DNA from: Yoonia sp. R2331
GTDB taxonomy: Bacteria > Pseudomonadota > Alphaproteobacteria > Rhodobacterales > Rhodobacteraceae
Assembly: GCF_041103235.1 (NCBI RefSeq)
Contig: NZ_JBGCUN010000002.1
Span: 1 to 64,000 of the forward strand
Reading direction: 5' to 3'
Length of the DNA stretch: 64,000 nucleotides
Below are positions 44,422 through 52,848 of the stretch, piece by piece. Position numbers and translations under genes: made by a program. The notes under the pieces were generated by a model. That model searched no databases. It was not told the origin of the DNA and saw nothing but the letters and a program-made list of their open reading frames with translations. Within the stretch, counting starts at the first letter, position 1, and each line of letters starts with the position of its first letter.

Positions 44422-45095
44422 ACATCTCCTCCGATCACGGATTGTTCGATCAGCGGGTCACCCCGGCGATACTTGCCGATATCCTCGACAAAGTTCTGCA
44501 GTACGCGCGCGGCCATCAGCGAGAAAGCAATCGGCACGGTGACAACAAACCACCACAACATCAGATTGTTGGTCCCGGGCACGATCATGAAGTTGGAAAT
44601 CGCATTGACCGTCACGCGCGCGGTCGTGACCACGACAATCAGGCAGAAAATGAACCACAGAACCGCGTCAAGCGACAGCATCGTCATTTGCATGCGTGGC
44701 TGCATCTTTGACCGGAATTCACTGAACGACAGATGCGTGCGCAGTCGGACGTTAAAGGAACACCCGAACCAAGCCATGACCATGAACAAGAGCGGCGGCA
44801 CGGTCGTGGACCAGGGTGGCTGTCCGGGCAGAAACGGCAGAAAGCGCTGCAGCACGCCAACAAAGATGATCCCTGCGATCACGATATAGGTCCAGACCAC
44901 GATGGTCCGTTCCAGATGCCGATCCAGGAACGGAACCGCCTTGTAGATGTAATAGACGATGACCGCTGCCAAAGCAGTCATCGGTCCAAAAACAAGCCAA
45001 GCGGCGTTTGACCTGAATGCATTGACCGTTTGAAAGTCAATGTCCCCGGTAAATGTCGCCGCCAGAATTGTTCCTGCGTCTGACCATATCGACAT
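44418..45095 (-). CDS. dctQ: TRAP transporter small permease subunit
   Basis: 225 residues with four hydrophobic segments and the DctQ pattern around VVWTYIVIAGIIFVGVLQRFL in outline and the long loop with HLSFSEFRSKMQPRMQ. It is longer than the common 160-190-residue DctQ, with about 30 extra residues at the N-terminus. The ATG has GGGGAGGG ahead. It is coupled to dctM by a four-base overlap and separated from dctP by a terminator-like hairpin. Confidence 0.92.
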   Translation of the reverse strand: MSIWSDAGTILAATFTGDIDFQTVNAFRSNAAWLVFGPMTALAAVIVYYIYKAVPFLDRHLERTIVVWTYIVIAGIIFVGVLQRFLPFLPGQPPWSTTVPPLLFMVMAWFGCSFNVRLRTHLSFSEFRSKMQPRMQMTMLSLDAVLWFIFCLIVVVTTARVTVNAISNFMIVPGTNNLMLWWFVVTVPIAFSLMAARVLQNFVEDIGKYRRGDPLIEQSVIGGDV

Positions 45096-45155
45096 GGCGC
45101 GCCCTCCCCAATGTGTCGCTTTATTCTGGCACGGTATTTGTGCGTTTCGTCAGAA

Positions 45156-45191
45156 GAAAAAGGACCGGCCACTCTCCCGCCCGGCCGGCCC
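45156..45191 (-). terminator. Rho-independent terminator between dctP and dctQ
   Basis: On the minus strand, GGGCCGGCC and GGCCGGTCC pair over nine bases (one G-T pair) around a 12-base loop and are followed at once by TTTTTCTTC. It begins 19 bases after the dctP stop. Such a hairpin between the binding-protein gene and the permease genes would let most transcripts end after dctP, giving more binding protein than permease. Confidence 0.85.
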
Positions 45192-45209
45192 TTCTTCATG
45201 TCGTGGCGT

Positions 45210-46442
45210 TTATGCCTTCCACCAGCGGCGGGGCTCAACGTTCTCTGGCAATGTGTCACCAGGAAGCTGACGCACCGTGTCATAAATCTCCTGATAGGTG
45301 TCTGCGCCACCCTGCCAACCGTTGATACGCTCGCGCCATTCTTCCCAAAGCTGGGGCTGGAACTCGGGCGAGCACATTTCTTCTGCCTTTTTGATCTCTG
45401 CATCAGACAAGAACGCGTTGCGTACGTTGTTCTCTGCGAAGATGGTGCCGGGCAGCTGTGGATCGGACTGACCCACGGTCTTGACCAGCGCCGCTTCGTT
45501 GGCGGCTTGCACGTGGACCTGTGCCAGATAGGCCGATTCCATCACCGCATCCTGCAATTCGCCACCAAGGCTGTCGAAGACAGATGCGGACATCGCGGTG
45601 TGCTCTGTTCCGCAGAAGAAGTTCAGGTGAACTGACTGCGACACAACAGGCGACATGTTGGCATAGGCCACGGCAGACGCCCAGGTTTCAGCACCGTCGA
45701 TCAGACCCTGCTTGAGACCATCAAGCGTTTCTTCCCAAGCCACCGGAACCGGGTTCAGGTTCAGCGCGGTCATCGCGATCCGACCCAACTGCGTGCCTGT
45801 CACACGGTTCTTTGTGCCAAACAGTTGCTCAACGCTGGTGACGGTGTCCTTGTCTTCCCATGCCAGACCCAGCTGGATGCCGCGCAGTTCTGCGTGGCTG
45901 AACAGGAATTTCAGGCCGTGGTTACGCTCATAGGGCTCGCGCAGCAGCGCCTGCGATTCCGGGCTGTACATGAAATAGTACTGATCGGCGCGGTTACGGA
46001 ACATGTAGGCATAGTCCAACACGTTCAGATAGGGCGCACCACCGGCAGAGTTTTGGGTGGATGCTGCATAGATATCGGTGATGCCCTGCTGCGTCTTTTC
46101 AACACAGGATGTCTGACCACAGATCTGGTTGTCGCCGATGAACTCGACCCGGATTTCGCCGTCTGTGCGGCTTTCAAGGTCACGTGCGAATTCCAAGCAC
46201 CCGGCCCGCTCGATCAGCAGGTTGCGCTGGTTGAAGCCGGCTGCGCCAAACTTCAGCGTGAATTTCGCTTCTTTGGCAAAACGTTTCTCGTAGGTCGATT
46301 CCGCAGCATTCGCCAGGTTTGCCAAGCTCATCGCACCGCCAAAGCTACCGGCAGCAAGCAGCGTCGAACTCATCCCGTATTGACCAGCCAGCTTAAACAG
46401 GTCGCGGCGCGAGATGCCGCTAAGGTTTTTCTGCAACTTCAT
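45210..46442 (-). CDS. dctP: TRAP transporter substrate-binding protein (DctP family)
   Basis: 410 residues. The N-terminus has a twin-arginine signal (SRRDLFK, then a hydrophobic stretch ending ANLANAA), so export by the Tat system in folded form is expected. The body follows the DctP family: LKFGAAGFNQRN, IRVEFIGDNQICGQ, GRIAMTALNLNPVPVAWEETLDGLKQGLIDGAETW in outline. The Arg expected to bind a carboxylate lies in the FGTKNRVTGTQLGRIAM segment. Conserved order P-Q-M with the IclR gene behind. It diverges from the GMC oxidoreductase gene. Confidence 0.93.
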   Translation of the reverse strand: MKLQKNLSGISRRDLFKLAGQYGMSSTLLAAGSFGGAMSLANLANAAESTYEKRFAKEAKFTLKFGAAGFNQRNLLIERAGCLEFARDLESRTDGEIRVEFIGDNQICGQTSCVEKTQQGITDIYAASTQNSAGGAPYLNVLDYAYMFRNRADQYYFMYSPESQALLREPYERNHGLKFLFSHAELRGIQLGLAWEDKDTVTSVEQLFGTKNRVTGTQLGRIAMTALNLNPVPVAWEETLDGLKQGLIDGAETWASAVAYANMSPVVSQSVHLNFFCGTEHTAMSASVFDSLGGELQDAVMESAYLAQVHVQAANEAALVKTVGQSDPQLPGTIFAENNVRNAFLSDAEIKKAEEMCSPEFQPQLWEEWRERINGWQGGADTYQEIYDTVRQLPGDTLPENVEPRRWWKA

Positions 46443-46466
46443 TGTGTCCTCCCAGACTGTCGATTA

Positions 46467-46485
46467 TTGAGACTCTTATTCTCAA
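46467..46485. promoter_or_regulatory. Palindrome between TRAP operon and GMC oxidoreductase gene
   Basis: Inverted repeat TTGAGA-N7-TCTCAA in the 108-base divergent region. It lies 25 bases upstream of dctP and 65 bases upstream of the GMC gene, placed to block or activate both promoters. The IclR-family regulator encoded at the end of the TRAP operon is the natural candidate to bind it. Confidence 0.5.
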
Positions 46486-46550
46486 AAAAAGACTAGTATG
46501 GTTCTCGTAATCTGCCTAGGGTTTTTTTCGAAAACGGAAGGATCGACGCT

Positions 46551-48149
46551 GTGGAGGCTGATTTTATTGTAGTTGGGGCGGGTTCTGCGGGCTGTGTCGT
46601 TGCGAATCGGCTTAGCGCGAACCCAAAACACCGGGTGATTCTCGTCGAGGCGGGGGGCAAAGATTGGAATCCGTGGATCCATATTCCGGTCGGATATTTC
46701 AAATCCATCCACAATCCGTCCGTCGATTGGTGCTACAAGACAGAGCCTGATCCAGGACTGAACGGGCGTTCTATTGAATGGCCACGCGGCAAGGTGCTGG
46801 GCGGCTCGTCCTCGTTGAACGGTCTACTTTATGTGCGCGGCCAGCCAGAAGATTACGACCGCTGGCGGCAAATGGGCAACGCAGGCTGGGGCTGGGATGA
46901 CGTTCTGCCGCTCTTCAAGCGGGCCGAAAAGAACGAACGCGGCGCAGATGAATTCCACGGTGATCAGGGGCCACTTTCCGTCAGCAACATGCGCATTCAG
47001 CGTCCGATCACCGATGCCTGGGTGGCGGCAGCACAAGCCGAAGGTTACCCGTTTAATCCCGACTACAACGGCGCAACCCAGGAAGGCGTTGGCTTCTTTC
47101 AACTAACCGCGCGAAACGGGCGGCGGTGCAGCTCTGCTGTGGCCTATCTTAACCCGGTCAAGGAGCGCGATAATCTTACCATCGTTACTCACGCCCTTGT
47201 CCAAAAGATCGAACTCGACGGCACCCGCGCCACCGGGATCAGCTATCGCGATCGCAGCGGCAATACTCAGACAATCAAAGCCGCAAAAGAAGTGATCCTG
47301 TGTGGTGGTGCGATCAATTCTCCTCAGGTTTTGATGCTGTCTGGAATAGGAGAGGCCGAACAGCTTTCCGCGCATGGTATCACGGTGCAAAAAGACCTGC
47401 CGGGCGTTGGCAAAGACCTGCAAGATCACCTGCAGGCGCGGCTTGTCTACAAGTGCAACGAACCGACATTGAATGACGAGGTTCGCAGCCTCTTTGGGCA
47501 AGCCAAGATCGCCCTGAAATATGCGATGTTCCGCGCAGGTCCGATGACCATGGCGGCCAGCCTCGCCACCGGGTTCCTTAAAACCCGCGCCGATCTTGAA
47601 ACCCCGGACATCCAGTTTCACGTCCAACCACTGTCCGCCGAAAACCCGGGCAAAGGGGCTGATCCCTTCTCGGCGTTCACCATGTCGGTCTGCCAGCTGC
47701 GCCCCGAAAGCAAAGGCGAAATCCGCCTTGCCGGTGCAGACCCGACGACATACCCAAAGATCATTCCCAACTATCTGTCGACCGAAACCGACTGCCGCAC
47801 AATTGTCGAAGGCGTCAACATCGCCCGCCGGATTGCGCGACGCGCGCCGCTGACCTCGAAGATCAGTCAGGAATTCCGCCCGCACGAAACGCTGGACATG
47901 AATGACTATGACGCCACGCTCGACTGGGCGCGCAACAATACCGCTTCGATTTACCACCCCACCGGCACCTGCAAAATGGGCAACGGCCGCGACGCGGTTG
48001 TGGACGAACGCCTGCGCGTACACGGCATCACCGGTCTGCGCGTGGCAGATTGTTCGATCATGCCCGAGATCGTGTCGGGCAATACCAACGCGCCCGCGAT
48101 CATGATTGGTGAAAAAGTTAGTGATCTGGTCCGCGAAGATCACCCCTAA
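46551..48149 (+). CDS. GMC-family oxidoreductase (choline dehydrogenase-like)
   Basis: 532 residues, FAD-dependent. Signatures: FIVVGAGSAGCVVANRLS at the N-terminus, GKVLGGSSSLNGLLYVRGQPEDYDRW in outline (GMC signature 1), GAINSPQVLMLSGIG (signature 2), and the C-terminal active site IYHPTGTCKMG with GNTNAPAIMIGEK. The start is a GTG at 46,551 with GGAAGG upstream. Related enzymes oxidise choline, polyethylene glycol and other alcohols. Divergent from the TRAP operon, it may oxidise the imported substrate. BetA identity is not assured, since no BetB or BetI is adjacent. Confidence 0.9.
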   Translation: MEADFIVVGAGSAGCVVANRLSANPKHRVILVEAGGKDWNPWIHIPVGYFKSIHNPSVDWCYKTEPDPGLNGRSIEWPRGKVLGGSSSLNGLLYVRGQPEDYDRWRQMGNAGWGWDDVLPLFKRAEKNERGADEFHGDQGPLSVSNMRIQRPITDAWVAAAQAEGYPFNPDYNGATQEGVGFFQLTARNGRRCSSAVAYLNPVKERDNLTIVTHALVQKIELDGTRATGISYRDRSGNTQTIKAAKEVILCGGAINSPQVLMLSGIGEAEQLSAHGITVQKDLPGVGKDLQDHLQARLVYKCNEPTLNDEVRSLFGQAKIALKYAMFRAGPMTMAASLATGFLKTRADLETPDIQFHVQPLSAENPGKGADPFSAFTMSVCQLRPESKGEIRLAGADPTTYPKIIPNYLSTETDCRTIVEGVNIARRIARRAPLTSKISQEFRPHETLDMNDYDATLDWARNNTASIYHPTGTCKMGNGRDAVVDERLRVHGITGLRVADCSIMPEIVSGNTNAPAIMIGEKVSDLVREDHP

Positions 48150-48189
48150 CGATACCGTCACGACCCAACCGGTTGACCCGAACAAACCA

Positions 48190-48219
48190 CTAGACAGAAG
48201 TGTCTAGACACAAGTGTCC
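48190..48219. promoter_or_regulatory. Tandem palindromic operator upstream of the DMGDH-like operon
   Basis: Two 14-base direct repeats stand head to tail: TAGACAGAAGTGTC at 48,191-48,204 and TAGACACAAGTGTC at 48,205-48,218. Each is itself a dyad (GACA-N4-TGTC), and the first lies in a perfect CTAGACA-GAAG-TGTCTAG. It lies 55-83 bases before the operon start, in a gap of about 120 bases. The TetR-family regulator encoded as the last gene of the same operon is the likely ligand-responsive binder. Confidence 0.7.
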
Positions 48220-48272
48220 AACGTCGATTAGCGTTCACAAAACGACTCGCTTTTTGACGAATGGAGACCTGG

Positions 48273-50678
48273 ATGAAATCTCATTACCGCGTTGTGGTGA
48301 TCGGCGGCGGCGTTGTTGGCGCGTCCGTGCTCTATCACCTTGCCAAACTGGGCTGGACAGATGTCGCCCTTGTCGAACGCTCAGTGCTGACAGCCGGGTC
48401 TAGCTGGCACGCCGCTGGCGGTATTCATGCCCTAAATGCAGACCCTAACATCGCGGGCCTTCAGGCATACACCATCGACCTGTTGTCCGAGATCGAAGAG
48501 GAATCAGGCCAGAACATTGGCCTGCACATGACCGGCGGCCTGACGATGGCGGGCACGCCCGACCGCTGGGAATGGCTGCAATCGGCCTATCGCACCTTCC
48601 AATCCATCGGCATCGAAGATTGCCGTCTTGTGACTGTGGAAGAAGCGGTCGAACTTAACCCGATCATGTCAGGCGATGGCCTTTTGGGTGGTATGTGGGC
48701 CGACCGCGAAGGTTATGTCGACACAACCGGGACCGTTCATGCCTACGCCGGTGCCGCCAAGAAACGCGGCGCAGAGGTGATCGAACACAACCGCGTGCTG
48801 GAACTCCGCCAGACCCTGCAAGGCTGGGACGTGGTGACCGAAAAGGGCACGATTTCATGCGAACACGTGGTCAACGCCGGTGGCCTATGGGCCAAACAAG
48901 TGGGCCGTATGGCGGGTATCGAACTGCCCGTTTCACCGCTGAACCACCACTACCTGATCTCTGACACGATCCCAGCGCTCGAGGAGCTTGATTTCGAAGT
49001 ACCGATGACCGTCGATCTCGAAGGCTTCACCTATCTGCGGCAGGACCAAAAGGGCGTTCTGCTGGGCATTTACGAGGTCGATCACCAGCACTGGATGATG
49101 GACGGCGCGCCTTGGGAATACGGGTTCGAACTGCAACAGGAAGACCCCGATCGCATCGAGAAAGAACTGATCATGGGGTTTGAACGTTACCCCGCCCTGC
49201 AGGACGTGGGTGTCAAAACCTGGGTCAACGGCGCCTTCACCTTCTCGCCTGATGGCAACCCGCTGGTCGGCCCGGTGCCGGGACTGCGCGGCTATTGGTC
49301 GGCCTGTGCCGTCATGGCTGGTTTCTTGCAGGGCGGCGGCGTTGGCAAATCCTTGGCCGAATGGATGATCCACGGCGCGCCAGAGGCGGACGTCTATGGC
49401 ATGGACGTCGCCCGCTACGGCATCTGGGCCGAGAACAAGCAATACATCAAGGAAACCACCGGCCAGTTCTACTCGCGCCGTTTTGTGATGACCTACCCCA
49501 ACGAGCAGCTGCCTGCTGGCCGCCCGCTCAAGACCGCCCCGGCCTACAGCGACATGACCGCCGCGGGCTGCCAATGGGGCCAAAGCTGGGATCTGGAAGT
49601 GCCGCTCTATTTTGCAGAACCGGGCTTTGAAGAAACCCCCTCGCTCAAGCGCTCGAACGCCTTCGACATCGTCGCCCGCGAATGCAAGGCGGTCCGCGAA
49701 GATGTCGGCCTCTTGGACATCTCCGGCTTTTCCCGGTTCGAGGTCTCTGGCCCCAATTCCGAAAGCTGGCTCAACTCCATCATGGCCACCGCCCTGCCGA
49801 AACCCGGCCGGGCGCGATTGGCCGTGATGCTGGCAGAAGACGGCCGCCTCAAGGGGGACCTTACGCTCTTCAACTGGGGCGATGGCACATGGTGGATCAT
49901 GGGCAGCTATTACCTGCGCCGCTGGCACATGCGCTGGTTTGACGATCACATGGCCGAAGGCGTCATCGTCCGCGACCTGGGCGAGGAAATGGCGGGCTTC
50001 TCGCTGTCCGGCCCCAAATCCCGCGACGTCATCGAAAAGCTCACAGATGCCCCCATCGGCGAACTGCCGCTGTTTGGCTGCGGAACTTATGACATCGGCA
50101 TGATCCGCGCGCACGTGGCCCGCATGTCTGTGACCGGTGAAATGGGGTTTGAGATCAACTGCCGCATGGGCGACCACATCACCCTGCGCAAGACACTGCT
50201 CGCCGCCGGTGCCGACGAAGGCATGATCGAATATGGCTTCAATGCGCTGCTCTCGCTGCGGCTTGAAAAGTCCTTTGGCATCTGGAACGCCGAATTCACC
50301 CAAGGTTATACACCCGGCATGACCGCGATGGACCGCTGGATCAAATGGGACAAGGGTGACTTTGTTGGGCGCGACGCGGCCATTGCCGAACGCGATGGCA
50401 ATGGCCCGGCACAGGTGCAGGTGACGCTTGAAATCGACGCCACCAACGCCGACGCCAGCGGCTATGAACCGATCTGGGCGAACGGCGAAAAGGTCGGTTT
50501 TATCACCTCGGGCGGATACGGCCACACCACCGGAAAATCGCTGGCAATGGCGCTGGTCAACGCTGAACATGCCCACGAAGGCACCGACCTTGCGGTGCAT
50601 GTCGTCGGGGTAGAGCGCCCCGCCAAGGTCATCGCACCGTCGCCTTATGACCCATCGGGCAAGGCAATGCGCGGATGA
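48273..50678 (+). CDS. Dimethylglycine/sarcosine dehydrogenase-like FAD and folate enzyme
   Basis: 801 residues with three parts: an N-terminal DAO-type FAD domain (VVIGGGVVGASVLYHLAKLG), a central FAO_M domain, and a C-terminal GcvT/aminomethyltransferase domain (about residues 430-801, with SGPKSRDVIEKL and MSVTGEMGFEINCRMGDH). His46 in SSWHAAGG is at the place of the covalent FAD-linked His of rat DMGDH. Such enzymes demethylate N-methyl groups and pass the C1 unit to tetrahydrofolate. The ATG at 48,273 has GGAGA well spaced ahead; the upstream ATG at 48,261 contains that element. The stop overlaps the MttB-type gene start by four bases. Confidence 0.93.
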   Translation: MKSHYRVVVIGGGVVGASVLYHLAKLGWTDVALVERSVLTAGSSWHAAGGIHALNADPNIAGLQAYTIDLLSEIEEESGQNIGLHMTGGLTMAGTPDRWEWLQSAYRTFQSIGIEDCRLVTVEEAVELNPIMSGDGLLGGMWADREGYVDTTGTVHAYAGAAKKRGAEVIEHNRVLELRQTLQGWDVVTEKGTISCEHVVNAGGLWAKQVGRMAGIELPVSPLNHHYLISDTIPALEELDFEVPMTVDLEGFTYLRQDQKGVLLGIYEVDHQHWMMDGAPWEYGFELQQEDPDRIEKELIMGFERYPALQDVGVKTWVNGAFTFSPDGNPLVGPVPGLRGYWSACAVMAGFLQGGGVGKSLAEWMIHGAPEADVYGMDVARYGIWAENKQYIKETTGQFYSRRFVMTYPNEQLPAGRPLKTAPAYSDMTAAGCQWGQSWDLEVPLYFAEPGFEETPSLKRSNAFDIVARECKAVREDVGLLDISGFSRFEVSGPNSESWLNSIMATALPKPGRARLAVMLAEDGRLKGDLTLFNWGDGTWWIMGSYYLRRWHMRWFDDHMAEGVIVRDLGEEMAGFSLSGPKSRDVIEKLTDAPIGELPLFGCGTYDIGMIRAHVARMSVTGEMGFEINCRMGDHITLRKTLLAAGADEGMIEYGFNALLSLRLEKSFGIWNAEFTQGYTPGMTAMDRWIKWDKGDFVGRDAAIAERDGNGPAQVQVTLEIDATNADASGYEPIWANGEKVGFITSGGYGHTTGKSLAMALVNAEHAHEGTDLAVHVVGVERPAKVIAPSPYDPSGKAMRG

Positions 50679-52213
50679 CCCTTGGGCCAACACGGCGGGG
50701 CGGAAGGCGGCGCAGCGCAACCGAAGCGCCTGCCGCCCGTAACGTGGATTACCGCAATCTGCGCAACCCCTTCCCGCCGATGAAGGCCTTCACCGATGAC
50801 CACATCGCCGCGATGCACAATGCAGCACTCGACACGCTGGAAACCCTTGGCATCAGGGTGCTGCTGCCCGAAGCGCGCACGATGTTGGCCGCAGGCGGCG
50901 CACTGGTGGACGAAGACACCGAAATGGTGCGCATTGGACGTGACATCGTCACGTCCGCCCTCACCTCCGCGCCGAAATCCATTCCCGTTGCAGGCGGCGC
51001 GCGGCACCGCGACATCGTGCTGGAGCTTGGCAACCTTGTCTTTCAGCCCGGTGCAGGCGCGCCTCATGCCACTGACCTGACTAGGGGTCGCCGCCCCGGC
51101 ACCCGTCATGACTATGACGAGCTGACACGGCTAACCCAACATTTCGATGTGCTGCACATGATTCCGCCGCTTATTGAACCGCAGGACGTGCCGATCCACT
51201 TGCGCCACTACGCCACGATGGAATCGCAGCTGACGCTGACGGACAAAGTGCCCTTCATCTTCTCGCGCGGCACCGGACAGGTTGAACAATCATTCGAGAT
51301 GCTGCGCGATTTTCGCGGCCTGTCCGACGCGGACTTTGCCGCGCAGTCGCATTGCTACACGATCATCAACACCAACTCACCCCGCACCATCGACGTGCCC
51401 ATGGCGCAGGGCCTGATGGACTTTGCCAAGGCAGGTCAGGTCAGCATCGTGACGCCCTTCACCCTGATGGGGGCAATGGCCCCGATCACCGTGGCGGGGG
51501 CGATCACCCTTTCCCATGCAGAGGCACTAGCCGCCATCACACTTGTCCAGCTCACCAACCCGGGCGCGCCGGTCTGCTATGGCACCTTCACCAGCAACGT
51601 TGACATGAAATCCGGCGCGCCGGTCTTTGGAACGCCCGAACACTTTCGCGCCTCGCTCGCCGCCGGGCAGCTTGCGCGGTTGATTGGCCTGCCTTGGCGC
51701 AGCGCCTCTGGCTCTGCGGCGAACCTGTCAGACGTTCAGGCCGCCAACGAAACCCAGTTCGGCACTTGGGGCTGCCTGATGGCCGGTGCGACCGTGATCA
51801 TCCACGCCGCAGGCTGGCTCGAAGGCGGGCTATCTGTGTCCTACGAAAAGCTGATTACCGATATCGAGGTGCTCAACATGGTGGCAGAGCTTTGCGCTGC
51901 TGGCACCGAAGCGGGCAGCGACATCGGCCTTGATGCGCTGGCAGAGGTGCAACCGGGTGGCCACTTCTTTGGCGCGAACCACACGATGGCGCGCTACCAA
52001 ACCGAATTCTATGAACCCGTTGTCGCCACCTACGACAACTTCGGCACTTGGACAGAACGGGGTGCCGTTGATGCAACCACACGCGCGACCGGGATCTGGC
52101 AATCCATCCTTGCTGAACCCTCCAGCGTCGCCGTCGACCCCACCCGCCTTGGCGCGTTGCAAGACTACATCGCCAAAGGCACCGCCGCGGGCGGCGAGCC
52201 TCCGGTCAGCTGA
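50675..52213 (+). CDS. Trimethylamine methyltransferase (MttB) family protein, non-pyrrolysine
   Basis: 512 residues of the MttB superfamily (FAFGTGAG-type barrel): DALDTLETLGIRV-like start, IPPLIEPQDVPIHLRHY, PFIFSRGTGQVEQ, VTPFTLMGAMAPITVAGAI, and ATVIIHAAGWLEGGLSVSYEKLI in outline. No in-frame amber codon interrupts it, so it belongs to the non-pyrrolysine group, which in anaerobes demethylates glycine betaine, proline betaine or carnitine onto a corrinoid protein. No corrinoid protein gene is beside it. Coupled by ATGA to the DMGDH-like gene, it probably acts on a quaternary amine before that enzyme. Substrate unknown. Confidence 0.9.
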   Translation: MTLGPTRRGGRRRSATEAPAARNVDYRNLRNPFPPMKAFTDDHIAAMHNAALDTLETLGIRVLLPEARTMLAAGGALVDEDTEMVRIGRDIVTSALTSAPKSIPVAGGARHRDIVLELGNLVFQPGAGAPHATDLTRGRRPGTRHDYDELTRLTQHFDVLHMIPPLIEPQDVPIHLRHYATMESQLTLTDKVPFIFSRGTGQVEQSFEMLRDFRGLSDADFAAQSHCYTIINTNSPRTIDVPMAQGLMDFAKAGQVSIVTPFTLMGAMAPITVAGAITLSHAEALAAITLVQLTNPGAPVCYGTFTSNVDMKSGAPVFGTPEHFRASLAAGQLARLIGLPWRSASGSAANLSDVQAANETQFGTWGCLMAGATVIIHAAGWLEGGLSVSYEKLITDIEVLNMVAELCAAGTEAGSDIGLDALAEVQPGGHFFGANHTMARYQTEFYEPVVATYDNFGTWTERGAVDATTRATGIWQSILAEPSSVAVDPTRLGALQDYIAKGTAAGGEPPVS

Positions 52214-52848
52214 TGACAGATCAGGACACCCTTCCCGGCAATACCAAAGTCACCCGGCAGGACTGGCTTGATGCGGCGCAAGCGATCCTCGTCTCTGACG
52301 GGGTTGAACGGGTCAAAGTGCTGACACTCGCCCAACGTCTGGATGTCTCACGCTCCAGCTTTTACTGGTATTTCCAAAGCCGCAAGGAACTGCTGACCGC
52401 CCTGCTGGACCACTGGATTGCGACAAATACCAAGGCGCTGGTCAGTCACTCCCACGCGGACCAACCCACCATCACCGCCGCAATCTGCAACGTCTTTATC
52501 TGCTTCATAGATGAGGCGCGGTTCAACAACAGGCTCGACTTTGCAGTGCGCGACTGGGCGCGTCGGTCACCGGATGTGCGCAAGGTTCTGCGTCAGTCCG
52601 ATGATCAACGTCTCGACGCGCTGGCAACGATGTTTTCACGTCACGGCTACACACCCGAAGACTCCCGTATTCGGGCGCGTGTGCTTTATTACATGCAAAT
52701 CGGCTATACCGATGCCGACCTCCAGGAAACCACCCAGGAACGGCTGGATCAGGTCGCGCAATACATCATTGCGTTCACAGGAAAACACGCCTCACAGGGC
52801 GAAATGGCGCAGTTTCGCGACACCGTGCTGAAGCTGGACCAGTCTTAG
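52213..52848 (+). CDS. TetR/AcrR-family transcriptional regulator
   Basis: 211 residues. The N-terminal helix-turn-helix is LDAAQAILVSDGVERVKVLTLAQRLDVSRSSFYWYFQSRKELLTALLDHW in outline, a standard TetR domain with the SFYWYF recognition helix. The C-terminal ligand domain is helical without recognised family. It begins at the last base of the MttB-type gene (TGATG), so it is the third gene of the operon and should control it through the tandem dyads at 48,190. Its stop overlaps the convergent outer-membrane protein gene by four bases. Confidence 0.93.
   Translation: MTDQDTLPGNTKVTRQDWLDAAQAILVSDGVERVKVLTLAQRLDVSRSSFYWYFQSRKELLTALLDHWIATNTKALVSHSHADQPTITAAICNVFICFIDEARFNNRLDFAVRDWARRSPDVRKVLRQSDDQRLDALATMFSRHGYTPEDSRIRARVLYYMQIGYTDADLQETTQERLDQVAQYIIAFTGKHASQGEMAQFRDTVLKLDQS

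Noticed and set aside
48933-50720. 595-residue open frame on the minus strand
   Set aside because: It is antisense to the DMGDH-like gene, lacks any family pattern and mirrors the third-position GC bias of the real gene.
50675-52213. Pyrrolysine-containing MttB
   Set aside because: There is no in-frame amber codon and no pyl gene in the window.
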